A DNA stretch of 64,000 bases from contig JAQVYY010000006.1 of the NCBI GenBank assembly GCA_028708425.1, positions 36,430-100,429 of the forward strand. Direction: 5' to 3'. Below, piece after piece: positions 56,101 to 63,873 of this stretch (position 1 is its first letter; each line of letters begins with the position of its first letter). A program made the translations under genes and the position numbers. The notes beneath the pieces were generated by a model, which ran no database searches, was not told the DNA's origin, and was given only the letters and a program-made list of their open reading frames with translations. Source of the stretch: Bacteroidales bacterium. GTDB taxonomy: Bacteria; Bacteroidota; Bacteroidia; Bacteroidales; Tenuifilaceae.

Positions 56101-56336
56101 TGGGTATGCTACCAATGGCACTTAGCCAGGGCGAGGGTTCCGAAATGTGGCGCCCAATGGGTATTGTTGTAATTGGCGGACTCTTAGTTTCAACAGTAAT
56201 TACGCTAATTGTTATACCTGTGCTATACGGAATTATCTCGCGCCACGGCGAGCGAGACAAGGAAGAGAGAATCCGTAAAGAGTTTGTTTTTATGCAAATT
56301 AAAAATAATAACGGAAACGGAAATAGCGAACACTAA
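53151..56336 (+). CDS. RND-type efflux pump permease
   Basis: 1061 residues, standard for the family: 12 membrane segments with two large periplasmic loops. TM4 carries VAIGMVVDDAIVVLENITRHIERG near residue 400, with the Asp pair of the proton relay, which marks an HAE1-type (drug/hydrophobe) rather than a heavy-metal pump. Acts as a proton/drug antiporter with the two preceding gene products. The C-terminus is cytoplasmic and Asn-rich (NNNGNGNSEH). Followed 99 bases later by the PII-like gene. Confidence 0.95.
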   Translation: MSIYKTAIDKPVTTLLIFVGVVIIGLFSLLRLPIDLFPELEPPFISVMTAYPGASASEIETNVTRLLENRLNAVDGLKELNSSSKDNMSMVFLELEWGTNLDEAINDVRSYLDMVKDQLPSGASNPFIFKFSSSAMPIIQFAVTAEESYAGLEKILEESIIPQLNRVNGIGNISLSGSPERYIYVDLNQEKLDAYNLPLEVVGAAVSNNNLNLSSGTVKMKKEQYQLQVRTEYIESSEIENLVVTTTPDGKSIYVRDIAQVRDTIKDLSLDEKINGQDGVRIIISKQSGANTVQICEDVTKEMEKIKKILPPDIEIEVIYDSSLDIKDSISSLEKSILYALIFVVLVVLFFLGRWRATLIIAITIPIALIVSFVYLAFVGSSLNIISLSSLTVAIGMVVDDAIVVLENITRHIERGSSPREAAKYATNEVWVSVIATTLVIVAVFVPLTMLSGMAGVMFKELGWIVTIVVATSTLVAISLTPMLASKLLKSKKIEIDENGKIIKIDSESSWYDKYAIGFMDKMDEWYAKALRYCLRHKTVTVLAVIVLFIASLLPVGLGFIGTDFMQQTDDGRVNVKIELNRGTRIEETLKTARHLENRFMALVPEIRMLSTSAGSSDEAGVASLFTSTTNNTISMNVVCTKKVERDRSIFEIAEILRKEMEQYPEIIDYQAQVAGGAGSNKVEVEVYGYDFDMTNVLAENIRRTLRDKVETARDITISREEERAELKVVFDKEKLAIHGLNSSTAAVYVRNRVSGMPAGFLKEDGDEYNIVVRMEEKNRNSITAIEDLTIPTPRGGKIKLREVASVDEYWSLPNIMRKSRQRIVSVEVTPYKTSLGELAVAIEDAIKDIEIPQGATVRIAGDYEDQQETFADMGLLMLLIVMLVYIVMASQFESFTKPFIIMMSVPFAITGVILALLVTGTTFDMIGALGAIMLVGIVVKNGIVLVDYINLMRDRGHELYDAIALAGASRLRPVLMTAFTTILGMLPMALSQGEGSEMWRPMGIVVIGGLLVSTVITLIVIPVLYGIISRHGERDKEERIRKEFVFMQIKNNNGNGNSEH

Positions 56337-56435
56337 AACCCTACATGGGGCATCCATGAAAAAAGTGTTAAGCTGTAAGATAATAGTTACTTCATGGATG
56401 TTCCATCAGGTTTTTGAAAATAAAAACACACACAA

Positions 56436-56729
56436 ATGAAAGCAGTATTTATAGTATTTAACCAGGCCAATACAGAGCGTGTTGAGTATATGCTTGAGCA
56501 ACTGGAGATCAGAGGATTTACGTTTTTTGAACAGGTCCAAGGGCAAGGAAGTAAAACCGGCGAACCTCGTCGTGGAACCCATACCTGGCCCGAGATGAAC
56601 TCGGCCATTATTACAATGGTTGACGATGATAAGGTTGACATGCTTCTAAAAACGGTACGCAAACTTGATTTGCGCAATAAAGAAATTGGCGTAAGAGCGT
56701 TTGTATGGAATATTGAGCAAGCCATTTAA
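56436..56729 (+). CDS. PII-like protein of the RND-associated (PII-NG) kind
   Basis: 97 residues. The start MKAVFIVFNQANTERVEYMLEQLEIRGFTFFE is the beta-alpha-beta ferredoxin-like half of PII proteins, then a loop in the T-loop place (GQGSKTGEPRRGTHTWPEMNSA) and a second half ending VRAFVWNIEQAI. PII-like proteins next to RND pump genes are known and thought to tune transport. Residues for ATP binding or uridylylation of classical GlnB are not seen. It closes the efflux operon before a terminator. Confidence 0.75.
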   Translation: MKAVFIVFNQANTERVEYMLEQLEIRGFTFFEQVQGQGSKTGEPRRGTHTWPEMNSAIITMVDDDKVDMLLKTVRKLDLRNKEIGVRAFVWNIEQAI

Positions 56730-56748
56730 GAGTTTTTTCATAGCATAG

Positions 56749-56783
56749 CAAACCGTGCTTGATATCTTCGGGCACGGTTTTTC
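56749..56783. terminator. Terminator between the PII-like and MATE genes
   Basis: AAACCGTGC / GCACGGTTTTTC stem with a 13-base loop. Plus-strand tail has five T; it may also act for the convergent MATE gene. Confidence 0.85.
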
Positions 56784-56811
56784 TATTCCCTTCAAATAAA
56801 TAACCTGCTTA

Positions 56812-58188
56812 CTATTCACACTCTCCAGAGCAAGCAATCGCCCTATTAAGCCGCCTAATTTCTCTATTAAGGAAAATAAATGAGACTATACCCGCTATAA
56901 CGTCGGAAATTGGCGCAGAAACCCAAACGCCTGTCAACCCCCAAATAGGAGGTAAAATCAGCAGGATGGGTATCAGTACAATCACCTGCCGGAGTAATGA
57001 TATAAACGCCGATATTATAGCTTTTCCGGTGGATTGAAAAAAATTGCCAGCAACTATCTGAAATCCAATTATAGGCAATGCCATCATAAAAATACGCAAA
57101 CCCCTCTTCCCTATTTTAAGAAGTTCCGCATCCGATGAGTTAAAAATCTTGATAAAAAAACCAGGGAAAAGTTCCATCACCAAAAACCCTCCGATAGAAA
57201 TAAGCACCGCAGCCTTTAAGCTAAGGAATAGCGTTTGCTTTACGCGCACATAATTGCCTGCACCATAGTTAAAACCATAAATTGGCTGCGATGCCATGTT
57301 TATGGCGATTATGGTCATAACAACCAGCATCGATATGCTATTTATTATGCCCATTGCCCCCACCGCCAGGTCGCCACCATACTTAATTAGCTGTACATTA
57401 AACAGGCCGTGTACAACGCTTGATGCCAATTGCATAGAGAATGGCGAAAATCCTATTGATATGATTGACACCACAACTCCCCACTTAATTGGAAAATATT
57501 TAGCTTTTAGCTTCACAACCGAGTTCGTAGATCGGAAATGCCGTATTACCCATATGCAAAGAATAAATTGTGAAATAATGGTTGCCACAGCTGCCCCCTT
57601 AACCCCCATACCCAAAGCAAAAATAAAAATCGGGTCGAGCACAATATTTGTCCCTGCACTAATAAGCATAGAGTACATGGCAATTTTAGCATTCCCCTCG
57701 GAACGAATTATATTATTTAAGGAGAAACCCACCATGTTAAAAGTTACCCCTAGCAGTATAATATTCAAATAATCATTGGCATAGCCAACCGTATCGGGCC
57801 CAGCCCCAAACATTCGGAGTAATGGGTCTTTTATCAAAAACCCAACCCCAGCCATTACTATGGATATTATAATAAGTAGAATAAAGGCGTTACCCAGCAC
57901 CCGCTCGGCCAGGTTATACTGTTTTTTTCCCAGATGAATTGATATACGAACCCCAGCCCCTATGCCAATAAGCATCGAAAAGGCCATCATAATTATCATA
58001 ATAGGAAACACTACGCTTAACCCCGTTAGGGCAAGAGCCCCAACGCCTTGCCCAACAAAAATACGGTCGACTATATTGTAAAGGGAGTTTACCACCACAC
58101 CGGTAAATGCAGGAACAAAAAACTTCCATAGCACTTTCCGTATGGGCGCATCGGCAAGTAGCTTTATATTATCGTGTTGTGCTTCCAA
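56812..58188 (-). CDS. MATE family multidrug exporter
   Basis: 458 residues with 12 membrane segments in two homologous halves, Na+ or H+ coupled export of drugs. The first half begins DAPIRKVLWKFFVPAFTGVVVNSLYNIVDRIFVGQGVGALALTGLSVVFPI-type sequence (residues 11-60), diagnostic of the DinF/NorM group. Monocistronic, convergent with the RND operon. Confidence 0.94.
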   Translation of the reverse strand: MEAQHDNIKLLADAPIRKVLWKFFVPAFTGVVVNSLYNIVDRIFVGQGVGALALTGLSVVFPIMIIMMAFSMLIGIGAGVRISIHLGKKQYNLAERVLGNAFILLIIISIVMAGVGFLIKDPLLRMFGAGPDTVGYANDYLNIILLGVTFNMVGFSLNNIIRSEGNAKIAMYSMLISAGTNIVLDPIFIFALGMGVKGAAVATIISQFILCIWVIRHFRSTNSVVKLKAKYFPIKWGVVVSIISIGFSPFSMQLASSVVHGLFNVQLIKYGGDLAVGAMGIINSISMLVVMTIIAINMASQPIYGFNYGAGNYVRVKQTLFLSLKAAVLISIGGFLVMELFPGFFIKIFNSSDAELLKIGKRGLRIFMMALPIIGFQIVAGNFFQSTGKAIISAFISLLRQVIVLIPILLILPPIWGLTGVWVSAPISDVIAGIVSFIFLNREIRRLNRAIACSGECE

Positions 58189-58295
58189 GCTGTGCTAATT
58201 TTTTAACCCACAAAGGTATAAATAATGATGCTTAGGAAAGAATTTAAAGCAATGATAAGTAACAAGCTAATACATAAAACCTATGCTAAAGCAAT

Positions 58296-58330
58296 AAAAA
58301 AGGGAAATCCCTTAGGGTTTCCCTTTTTTA
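58296..58330 (-). terminator. Terminator of the osmC-like gene
   Basis: AAAAAGGGAAA-TCCCTTAGGG-TTTCCCTTTTT; symmetrical, so it may work both ways, between osmC and the start side of the MATE gene. Confidence 0.85.
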
Positions 58331-58354
58331 TAAACGTTAAAGATATAGCTATGC

Positions 58355-58801
58355 TTACCTAAATTTTTCCAACTCACAAATCTCTATTTCAACGGTAGAC
58401 TTGTTAGCCATGTTATCTGAAATTGGGCAACGAAGCTCAATCTCTTCAAGATACGCGTTTTTCTCCTCCTCTTTCATGTCAGCATCAATCTTAACGCACG
58501 TACGAACCTCTGTAAAACCAGCTCTACCATCTTTGGTTTGCCCCATTAGGAAACCCTTGTCTATATCACCTTCTACCATAACCTCAACTCCTTTGAGGTC
58601 GATTTTGCGTTGCATGGCAATAATGCGCGCCAAAGCAGAAATACACCCTGCAAGTGATGTCAAATAAACCTCAAGTGGATTTGGCCCCTCATCGGTTCCA
58701 CCCACCTCTTTGGGTTGGTCAATTACAAATGGATGAGAGCACTGCACTTCGGTTCTGAAGCCAGCACCCATTTTTGAACTTACTTTAATTGTTGAAGTCA
58801 T
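58355..58801 (-). CDS. OsmC-family peroxiredoxin-like protein
   Basis: 148 residues. OsmC/Ohr fold with the first catalytic Cys in LTSLAGCISALARIIA near residue 53 and the second in IELRCPISDN near 126. Such proteins reduce organic hydroperoxides or act as thiol protection. NPLEVYLTSL is the family's usual lead-in. Single gene with its own terminator. Confidence 0.93.
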   Translation of the reverse strand: MTSTIKVSSKMGAGFRTEVQCSHPFVIDQPKEVGGTDEGPNPLEVYLTSLAGCISALARIIAMQRKIDLKGVEVMVEGDIDKGFLMGQTKDGRAGFTEVRTCVKIDADMKEEEKNAYLEEIELRCPISDNMANKSTVEIEICELEKFR

Positions 58802-59105
58802 AATAGTGTTATTTTAGTTTGAAATATTCTTTTCTAATCAAGTAACAGAAAAAGTTGAATTTTGTTGACAAGCGATTCAATAAATATCTCAATATCCTGT
58901 CTTACAGATATATAACAACTAAAACCACTTCTATTAAACATTTACAAAACCTATAATTGCCAAAATCACACTAAAATTTCACAGGTTAACGAATAAATAT
59001 GCTCCTAATTTGTATAGTTTTTTGCAGTTTTAGTTAGTGAGTAAAAACATTTTTGTGTAATTTGTAAAAAATATAATTCAACAGGTAACCAACCCATAGT
59101 AAGCA
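58802..59105. other. Divergent promoter region of osmC and malic enzyme, no gene seen
   Basis: AT-rich 304-base gap between divergent genes. Nothing beyond runs of A/T and TTTG-like boxes (for instance TTTTTGTGTAATTTG near 59050) was seen. Confidence 0.5.
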
Positions 59106-60563
59106 ATGAAAAACATTAACGTAAAGCTCGATAATTTGGGGGAGATTTTTCCCGATAACTGGACCCAGGAACAAGTATCAAAAGGAAAAACAACCTTTTT
59201 AAAACGCCTTTCGGAACTCACACACAAGCACTACGGAGGGAAAATACAGGTTGTACCAAAAGTGCCAGTACCTGGGTTTAACTGGTTTAATGTATGGTAT
59301 ACGCCGGGCGTTTCAAAAGTGTCAACCAATATTCGCGATAGTAACAACACCTCATTCGACCTCTCAAACCGTGGCAACCTTGTGGCGGTTGTAAGCGACT
59401 CAACCCGAGTTTTGGGCGATGGCGACTGCACCCCTCCGGGCGGACTGGGCGTTATGGAGGGCAAAGCGTTTTTAATGAAATACCTAGGCGGCATTGATGC
59501 CGTAGCCCTGTGTATTGATAGCAAGGGGAAAGATGGGAAAAACGATCCAGAGAAAATTATCGACTTCGTAAAAATGTGTCAGCATAGCTTCGGTGCGGTT
59601 AACCTCGAAGATATTTCGCAACCCAACTGCTTTAGGGTCCTCGATGCTTTACGCGAAGAATGCGATATACCTGTATGGCACGACGATGCCCAGGGAACAG
59701 CCTGCGTTACGCTAGCGGGACTAATTAACGCCCTTAAGCTGGCCGGAAAGCAGCTGGGCGATGCCAAAATTGTATTTTATGGTGCAGGAGCATCAAACAC
59801 CACCATTGCCCGCCTAATAATTGCCGATGGTGGCAACCCCGCTAACATGGTTATGTTCGATAGTAAGAGCTCGCTAAACTCAAGCAGAAACGACATAAAG
59901 GCCGATGCCCGTTTTTACCGAAAATGGGAAATTTGCGAGAGCACTAACCCCAACAACATACAAACCATTGAGGAGGCAATGAAAGGTGCCGATGTACTTA
60001 TATCATTGTCTAAACCAGGGCCCGACACCATTAAAAAAGAATGGGTTAGCCTTATGGCAAGCAAATCAATTGTGTTTGTTTGCGCCAACCCGGTTCCCGA
60101 AATTTATCCGTACGCCGCAAAGGAAGCAGGAGCATTTATTGTTGCAACCGGTCGTGGCGATTTTCCGAATCAGGTGAACAACTCCCTTGGTTTTCCCGGA
60201 ATACTTAAGGGGGCGCTAATTGTACGTGCACAAAAAATTACCGATGCCATGGCCATAACCGCCGCTCACTCGCTTGCCAACTACGCCGAAAAACGCGGAA
60301 TAACACCCGATAACATTACCCCCACCATGGACGAGGCCGATGTATTTCCCATTGAAGCAGCCGATGTAGCCATGCAAGCAATAAAAGATGGTGTTGCCCG
60401 CAAACCAGTAACCTGGGACGAGGCTTACCGTATGGCAAAACAGGATATTGACTACTCACGCTCGCTAACCAAAAGCCTATGCAGTAACGGTTTTATCTCA
60501 GAGCCACCACAGAAAATGCTTCAGGAAGCATTAGATTTTACTATTAAGGAGATTATGGGATAA
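59106..60563 (+). CDS. NAD(P)-dependent malic enzyme
   Basis: 485 residues, the short form without the phosphotransacetylase domain. Decarboxylates malate to pyruvate. Catalytic Tyr in the NVWYTPGVSKVS region near 55-66, Lys and metal acids in LEDISQPNCF and VWHDDAQGTACV near 162-200, dinucleotide fold GAGASNTTIARLI near 225-237. Cytoplasmic. Monocistronic; a 150-bp repeat follows. Confidence 0.94.
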   Translation: MKNINVKLDNLGEIFPDNWTQEQVSKGKTTFLKRLSELTHKHYGGKIQVVPKVPVPGFNWFNVWYTPGVSKVSTNIRDSNNTSFDLSNRGNLVAVVSDSTRVLGDGDCTPPGGLGVMEGKAFLMKYLGGIDAVALCIDSKGKDGKNDPEKIIDFVKMCQHSFGAVNLEDISQPNCFRVLDALREECDIPVWHDDAQGTACVTLAGLINALKLAGKQLGDAKIVFYGAGASNTTIARLIIADGGNPANMVMFDSKSSLNSSRNDIKADARFYRKWEICESTNPNNIQTIEEAMKGADVLISLSKPGPDTIKKEWVSLMASKSIVFVCANPVPEIYPYAAKEAGAFIVATGRGDFPNQVNNSLGFPGILKGALIVRAQKITDAMAITAAHSLANYAEKRGITPDNITPTMDEADVFPIEAADVAMQAIKDGVARKPVTWDEAYRMAKQDIDYSRSLTKSLCSNGFISEPPQKMLQEALDFTIKEIMG

Positions 60564-60728
60564 ATTGATACCAGGCTACACTATTGATTGTTATTTAGAA
60601 ATTATGCACAAGCACATATAGCAACATTTGAATACTGCAATAACTCTTAGTCGTACTTTACGAACATTATGATTTTCTGTACCAAAAATTTAAGGTAACA
60701 AATAAAAACCTTAGATTTGTTGAATGTT

Positions 60729-60876
60729 GACCCCAATTATTCATTCGAACAACTGCTGTCGCCGACAGCGACTAAGTTTCACAGCCAATTTTGTTACCCA
60801 AAAATGGGATTAACTAGGTAGGGGGTAACCCGCACTTACATACATCTTTAACAAAAAAAGATGAATAATGCGGGTT
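60729..60876 (+). repeat. 150-bp intergenic repeat family, copy I
   Basis: Full-length copy with stem GCTGTC-GCC-GACAGC and a right hairpin with an A-rich loop. Located between malic enzyme and the 60911 gene. Confidence 0.88.
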
Positions 60877-60910
60877 AACAATAGAATAACAAGAATAAAA
60901 AATTAGTAGG

Positions 60911-61327
60911 ATGGCATACATACCATTTCACCAAATCTGCCCCGAGGTGGCAGAAAAAGAGACGCGAGTAATTAGCGTACTCCATAAAGATAATGAATTT
61001 GAACTTCCAGTAGGAAATTACGCCTTTGTTGAGCTTTTTTGCAACGAATGCGATTGCCGAAGAGTGTTTTTTCAAGTATTTTTTAATCAAAAGAAAGTAG
61101 CAACCATTGCGTATGGATGGGAAAGTCTTCATTTCTATAGAAAAGCATTTAAGGGTTTTAGCGAACAGGATATAAAAGAGATAAAAGGCCCCACTTTGGA
61201 TTCATTCCAGTATCAATCGGATATTTCCAGAGGAGTTTTCAAGCTGTTTAACAAATTGCTGTTTACTGATAAAGCATATTTGGCTCGGATAGAAAGACAT
61301 TATAAGCAGTTTACAAAAATGTTATAA
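60911..61327 (+). CDS. Conserved hypothetical protein with a CxxCDCRR motif
   Basis: 138 residues, no signal or membrane span. The striking part is FVELFCNECDCRRVFFQVFF near residues 41-60, with three Cys in CNECDC that may bind a metal. The C-terminal half is helical and basic (RIERHYKQFTKML). I recognise the CDCRR-type motif from hypothetical bacterial proteins but know no function. Between repeat copy I and the TPR gene. Confidence 0.6.
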   Translation: MAYIPFHQICPEVAEKETRVISVLHKDNEFELPVGNYAFVELFCNECDCRRVFFQVFFNQKKVATIAYGWESLHFYRKAFKGFSEQDIKEIKGPTLDSFQYQSDISRGVFKLFNKLLFTDKAYLARIERHYKQFTKML

Positions 61328-61527
61328 CCAAATCATAATTAATAGTTCAGCTCCCAAAAATGGCTATAATTCATAAGGGTTTCAGAGGGTTTAGAGCATT
61401 ATATCCCGCATCAATTTTGGAGTGTAAGTTGATAGGATTGAAACCCATAATCCGCAACTAATCATTACAGCAACCATTAGAATAAAACAAATAGAGATCC
61501 CAAGCCACAAATTAAAAAACCAGTAGC

Positions 61528-62406
61528 ATGAATACAGAAAAACATCTTGCAAAATTAATTGAGGAGATTAAGAAGCAAGGACTTGAAAATATGGATGAGA
61601 TTAATGAGTTCTTACAAAAAATGCAGGGGCAAAGTATTGATGATATACCTGAAAGAACGGATAATAAAGGACGTTCGCAGGACTTAGTTTATGACGCATA
61701 CGAACAGCCCGTTGCAAAAGGAAAAAAATTGGTTAAACAGGCTCTTGAGCTCGACCCAGACAATGCTGATGCTTATAACTATCTGGCAAGTTTAGAAAAG
61801 GATATTAATAAAGCAATAGTGCTGTTTGAAAAAGCAATTGCAGCTGGCGAAAAATCGCTGGGAAAGAAATTTATGGAGGAAGAAAAAGGACATTTCTGGG
61901 GAATGATTGAAACACGACCCTATATGCGAGCTAAGGCTGGCCTTGCCGACTGTTTTTATGCTCAAAAAGAGGTTGATAAGGCCATTGAAATTTATGAGGA
62001 GATGCTGGAGCTAAACCCAAGGGATAATCAGGGCATTAGATATTTGCTATCGACATTATTATTGGGTAAAAAAGACTTGTCTAAATTTCAAGCTTTTTTA
62101 AAAAATTCTGAGGAAGAAAATTGCGCTGTTTGGAATTATAACAACGCGCTATACCACTTTAAAAAATTGGGGCAAACAGCTAAAAGCGATAAAGCATTAC
62201 TAAACGCATATAAAAACAATAAATTTGTAATAGACTATTTGCTAGGAATTAAAAAAATGCCCAAGGAATTGCCGCAATACGTTGGAATAGGTGATGAAAA
62301 CGAAGCTATTTCGTATATTTACGGAGCGTGGGAAATTTGGGAAAATACAGAGGGAGCATTTAGCTGGCTTCACGAATTTAAGGCTAATAGACTGAAAGTG
62401 AATTGA
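61528..62406 (+). CDS. TPR-repeat protein
   Basis: 292 residues, soluble. Tetratricopeptide helices at about 60-110 (KQALELDPDNADAYNYLASLEKDINKAIVLFEKAI) and 135-175 (AKAGLADCFYAQKEVDKAIEIYEEMLELNPRDNQGIRYLL), a protein-binding scaffold. The N-terminal 45 residues are helical and charged. Its TGA at 62404-62406 touches the first base of the phytoene synthase remnant, so its arrival or a deletion next to it may have removed the crtB front. Confidence 0.75.
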   Translation: MNTEKHLAKLIEEIKKQGLENMDEINEFLQKMQGQSIDDIPERTDNKGRSQDLVYDAYEQPVAKGKKLVKQALELDPDNADAYNYLASLEKDINKAIVLFEKAIAAGEKSLGKKFMEEEKGHFWGMIETRPYMRAKAGLADCFYAQKEVDKAIEIYEEMLELNPRDNQGIRYLLSTLLLGKKDLSKFQAFLKNSEEENCAVWNYNNALYHFKKLGQTAKSDKALLNAYKNNKFVIDYLLGIKKMPKELPQYVGIGDENEAISYIYGAWEIWENTEGAFSWLHEFKANRLKVN

Positions 62407-62733
62407 TTGAGTGTTCCAACACGCATAAAACAGACTATACCAATGAAACGGAGTAAAATATATATAGGGCTCTTCCGATGTGGTTGGCTTAATGTGCTTA
62501 TAGGTTTTTTGCAAAAGTGAGTCAGACCTCTACGATAAGCTCGAAGTTTCCGCGCAAAAATCAGGTTCTGGGTTTAAATAAGTAAAATTTTTGCGCAATT
62601 TAAAAGATGATTTTCATGGGCTAGGAAAAAACTATTTTCCTGAAATTACAGATTTACAATTCAATGACCAAATTAAGAAGCAGATTGAAAAATCAAAAAA
62701 AAAGATTTTGATGAAGCATGGGTAAACCAATAA
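62406..62733 (+). pseudogene. crtB: Remnant of phytoene synthase (crtB)
   Basis: Only the C-terminal half survives, broken by one frameshift and three nonsense codons. In order one can read HKTDYTNETE, then after a shift KYI[stop]GSSDVVGLMCL[stop]VFC, then DLYDKLEVSAQKSGSGFK[stop]VKFLRNLKDDFHGLGKNYFPE, and after an A-run shift KKDFDEAWVNQ and a stop. These match the CrtB signatures GSAxVVGLMCL-VF, YDKL-AxKLGSAFQKVNFLRDLK-D and GRTYFP in the right order and spacing. The catalytic N-terminal part is missing. The enzyme would have joined two geranylgeranyl diphosphates into phytoene. Confidence 0.8.
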
Positions 62734-62744
62734 AACAGCTAATT

Positions 62745-63275
62745 ATGATCAGACAAACAGCAACAAACTTAATACTTGCAGCCATGATATTCTCGTTTTC
62801 CGCATGCTCTAGCATACCCAAGGGAGTTAAAGCTGTTTCGCCATTCAATAAAGAAAAGTATTTAGGAAAATGGTATGAAATTGCACGCTTCGATTTTAAG
62901 TTCGAAAGGGGCTTAAACAACACTACCGCCGAATATTCCATACGCGATGATGGAAAAATTAAGGTGCTTAACAAGGGCTATAATTACGAAAAAAAAGAAT
63001 GGAGCCAGGCAATTGGCAAAGCCAAATTTGCTACCGATGACTCTGTTGCAATGCTTAAAGTCTCTTTTTTCGGTCCATTCTATTCGGGATATAACGTCAT
63101 AGCTATTGATAAGGATTACCAGTATGCGCTTGTATCGGGTGGAAATTTCGACTATTTATGGGTTTTATCACGCGAAAAAACTATACCCGACGATATAAAA
63201 CAGGAATATTTAAAGATTGCTGACGATTATGGGTTCAACACAAGCAACCTCTTATGGATTGAGCACAACCAATAA
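62745..63275 (+). CDS. Bacterial lipocalin (Blc-like lipoprotein)
   Basis: 176 residues from the ATG at 62745; an ATG at 62718 adds nine residues before the signal. Lipoprotein signal with FSFSAC, Cys at about residue 21. The lipocalin signature GKWYEIARFDFKFERG (G-x-W) follows near 41, and further family motifs are ATDDSVAMLKVSFFGPFYSGYNVIAID and YALVSGGNFDYLWVLSR. A calyx-shaped carrier of lipids at the outer membrane. It is intact between two pseudogenes of a carotenoid cluster, which suggests either independent use or recent decay of its neighbours. Confidence 0.9.
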   Translation: MIRQTATNLILAAMIFSFSACSSIPKGVKAVSPFNKEKYLGKWYEIARFDFKFERGLNNTTAEYSIRDDGKIKVLNKGYNYEKKEWSQAIGKAKFATDDSVAMLKVSFFGPFYSGYNVIAIDKDYQYALVSGGNFDYLWVLSREKTIPDDIKQEYLKIADDYGFNTSNLLWIEHNQ

Positions 63276-63338
63276 ACATCCAATTATTAGTAGCGAAATA
63301 TGAATTTATAACCAAAGAGTAGAATACCGGTATTTGAA

Positions 63339-63582
63339 GTAAAAAAATTTATCGTTATTTTTTACATAGTAGGAACGTGGGTTTTTTAATACCCTACACA
63401 AGGGATATATTTATAAAAACAACCCCTTTTGCCCTCATATTAAGCGTGTACCTACTGGCACTTTATCACCAGAACTACACAAAAAAACTCTTATATTCGC
63501 CGTAATTTATATTTTAGGTTTTTTTATCGAGGTAATTGGTGTTAAAACGGGGCCAATATTTTGAAACTATGGATACCATTAA
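63339..63582 (+). pseudogene. Remnant of a carotenoid biosynthesis membrane protein (CruF/DUF422)
   Basis: Three frames together give VKKFIVIFYIVGTWV, then GFLIPYTRDIFIKTTPFALILSVYLLALYHQNYTKK in two pieces, then LIFAVIYILGFFIEVIGVKTGPIF[stop]NYGYH. This is the start of a DUF422 protein, including the diagnostic IEVIGVKTG-x3-GxYxY motif, where the Gly is now TGA (63562-63564). Frameshifts lie at T6 (63382-63387) and A7 (63481-63487). The rest of the gene is gone. CruF-type enzymes hydrate acyclic carotenoid ends. Confidence 0.75.
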
Positions 63583-63873
63583 AGGCGCATTTAGCTACAG
63601 TGGCAATCCAGTACTAGCTATTGCCAACCATATTAGTTGGTGGGACGGGTTTTGTCTAATGCACCTAAACCTAAAAGTACTTAACCGCAAGTTTAACTTT
63701 ATGATGCTAGAGGTGCAGCTAAAAAAACATTGGTATTTTCAATATTCAAGAGCCTATTCTGTGAAGAAAAAATCGCAAAGCGTTATTAGCAGCATTGCAT
63801 ACACGGCAGAACTATTGCAGCATTCAAAATAATATGGTATTTATGTTTCCTCGGAGAGAAATAAATTCACTAT
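63575..63873 (+). pseudogene. Remnant of an acyltransferase, cut by a MITE-like element
   Basis: An open stretch reads PVLAIANHISWWDGFCLMHLN, with the PlsC motif NHxxxxD as NHISWWD, then LNRKFNFMMLEVQLKKHWYFQYSRAYSVKKKSQSV. After a one-base shift near 63830 it continues NMVFMFPRREINSL, matching the acceptor motif (MFPQGE) of such enzymes. It then runs into the inverted end of the dispersed element at 63874. The front is fused to the CruF remnant. Acyltransferases of this kind occur in Bacteroidetes carotenoid loci. Confidence 0.65.

Noticed and set aside
62404-62430. ATTGAGTGTT...AACACGCAT as a fourth copy of the shared operator
   Set aside because: The resemblance is partial, there is no TTTG at the fixed spacing, and the same bases read as phytoene synthase codons.
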